Shown here piece by piece: positions 63,801 through 64,000 of a stretch of DNA of 64,000 nt. The stretch covers positions 868,001 through 932,000 of the forward strand of contig CM074704.1 of NCBI GenBank assembly GCA_037367355.1. The letters run 5' to 3'. The notes beneath the pieces are model-generated. The model did no database searches and was not told where the DNA came from. It saw only the letters and a program-made list of their open reading frames with translations. Position 1 is the first letter of the stretch, and each line of letters begins with the position of its first letter. The position numbers and the translations under genes are program-made. This DNA comes from Neoscytalidium dimidiatum. Lineage: Eukaryota > Ascomycota > Dothideomycetes > Botryosphaeriales > Botryosphaeriaceae.

Positions 63801-64000
63801 GAAACCGAGAAAATGCTTGAATGGGAGTTGTGGTATTTTCTTCATTATGAGCTACACCCTGACTGCCCTACGCCACGCAACAAGGATTGTCAGGACGATC
63901 TCAAGGCGACATGCTTCGAAAATAGAATCATTCCTCTCGTGACCGCGGCCGTCATCAAGGACATCGACACCGACCGCCAAATTCCCGCGGATCTATATGA
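60880..64000 (+). pseudogene. decayed NLR/ankyrin-type gene running off the right edge
   Basis: The N-terminus VAEVIGILSGAITFIDAGTK, VLRFCSDLRHAPQKVESHW, LQLVEGIQRDL is the fungal STAND/NLR N-terminal region (family start MAEVIG...); here the first codon is GTG at 60880. In-frame TGA codons follow at 61084-61086 and about 61243-61245, with clear homologous sense around them (EVQALAGIFDAVTGLAHIGR, then LKHSWKIVESPR). Later sense pieces in changing frames include FLLRSKTKDWHEKGC-type Trp/Cys motif, AFRLVRRCLWKDVTKDFLSQ, LNEYDADINCF-type ankyrin-like loops, RDWNEWDRRFLSPVQCALLW, VYSDPIYDS, a one-base shift at an A4 run (63062-63065), and ISVKDEKGWTALLKAAAHGC. The last open frame, 63378-64000, runs off the window (ETELVEACRLEVFDQLGMAH). 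Too many lesions for a working gene. Confidence 0.65.

Overview
The window is nuclear DNA of a filamentous ascomycete. Gene models need short GT-AG introns (mostly 44-65 nt) with CTAAC/CTGAC-type branch sites. The gene set is typical of Pezizomycotina: an MMS19/Met18 homologue, NAD-dependent methylene-THF dehydrogenase, Rpf2, CGFS glutaredoxin, dynein intermediate chain, ATP synthase subunit e, EMC6, a peroxisomal myosin-receptor (Inp2/vezatin-type) protein, a DUF3433 giant and a proteinase-K-type subtilase. I suspect a Dothideomycete (possibly Botryosphaeriales), but that is inference; no rRNA or marker gene is present. No tRNA, CRISPR array or complete transposon was found. All calls come from reading the sequence; no homology search was run.

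Layout. 1-9.7 kb is accessory: a truncated uncharacterised gene at the left edge, a frameshifted single-pass membrane protein (minus), a five-exon TauD/TfdA dioxygenase, an RNA 3'-terminal phosphate cyclase-like gene, and a short PhiA-like secreted wall protein with a one-base frameshift. 10.9-12.3 kb is an MCT-type MFS transporter (minus). 13.6-22.6 kb is a dense housekeeping block: MMS19 (minus) diverging from MTD1 (plus), RPF2 (minus), a small secreted protein (plus) and a monothiol glutaredoxin (plus). After a GC-rich 2.8 kb gap comes a secreted subtilase (25.4-27.0 kb) whose C-terminus carries two copies of a 15-residue motif separated by a Kex2-type KR site. 28.5-33.3 kb is a 1548-residue DUF3433 membrane protein. 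36-40.7 kb holds a Ser-rich small protein, ATP synthase subunit e (minus) and dynein intermediate chain (plus), the last two divergently arranged.

41.9-45.8 kb is an island of decayed minus-strand genes: a gene with the N-terminus typical of fungal NLR/prion-like proteins, an unidentified ORF, and a LaeA-type methyltransferase wreck. 46.3-47.6 kb is a zinc alcohol dehydrogenase (minus). 49.7-58.3 kb holds the Inp2-like gene (minus), a four-exon conserved helical protein, EMC6 and a coiled-coil protein. 59.5-60.5 kb is a 12-cysteine secreted protein, an effector candidate. 60.9-64 kb is a decayed NLR/ankyrin-type gene running off the right edge.

Main pattern: the recognised housekeeping genes splice into complete ORFs whose exon lengths add to whole codons. 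Stops and one-base frameshifts occur only in lineage-specific genes (the membrane protein, the PhiA-like gene, the 42-46 kb island and the 60.9-64 kb gene). This argues for real gene decay rather than uniform sequencing error, although several shifts lie in homopolymers and need read-level checking. The best candidates for something undescribed are the subtilase tail repeats, the head motif shared between that protease and a small secreted protein 5 kb away, and the cyclase-like gene next to a dioxygenase.
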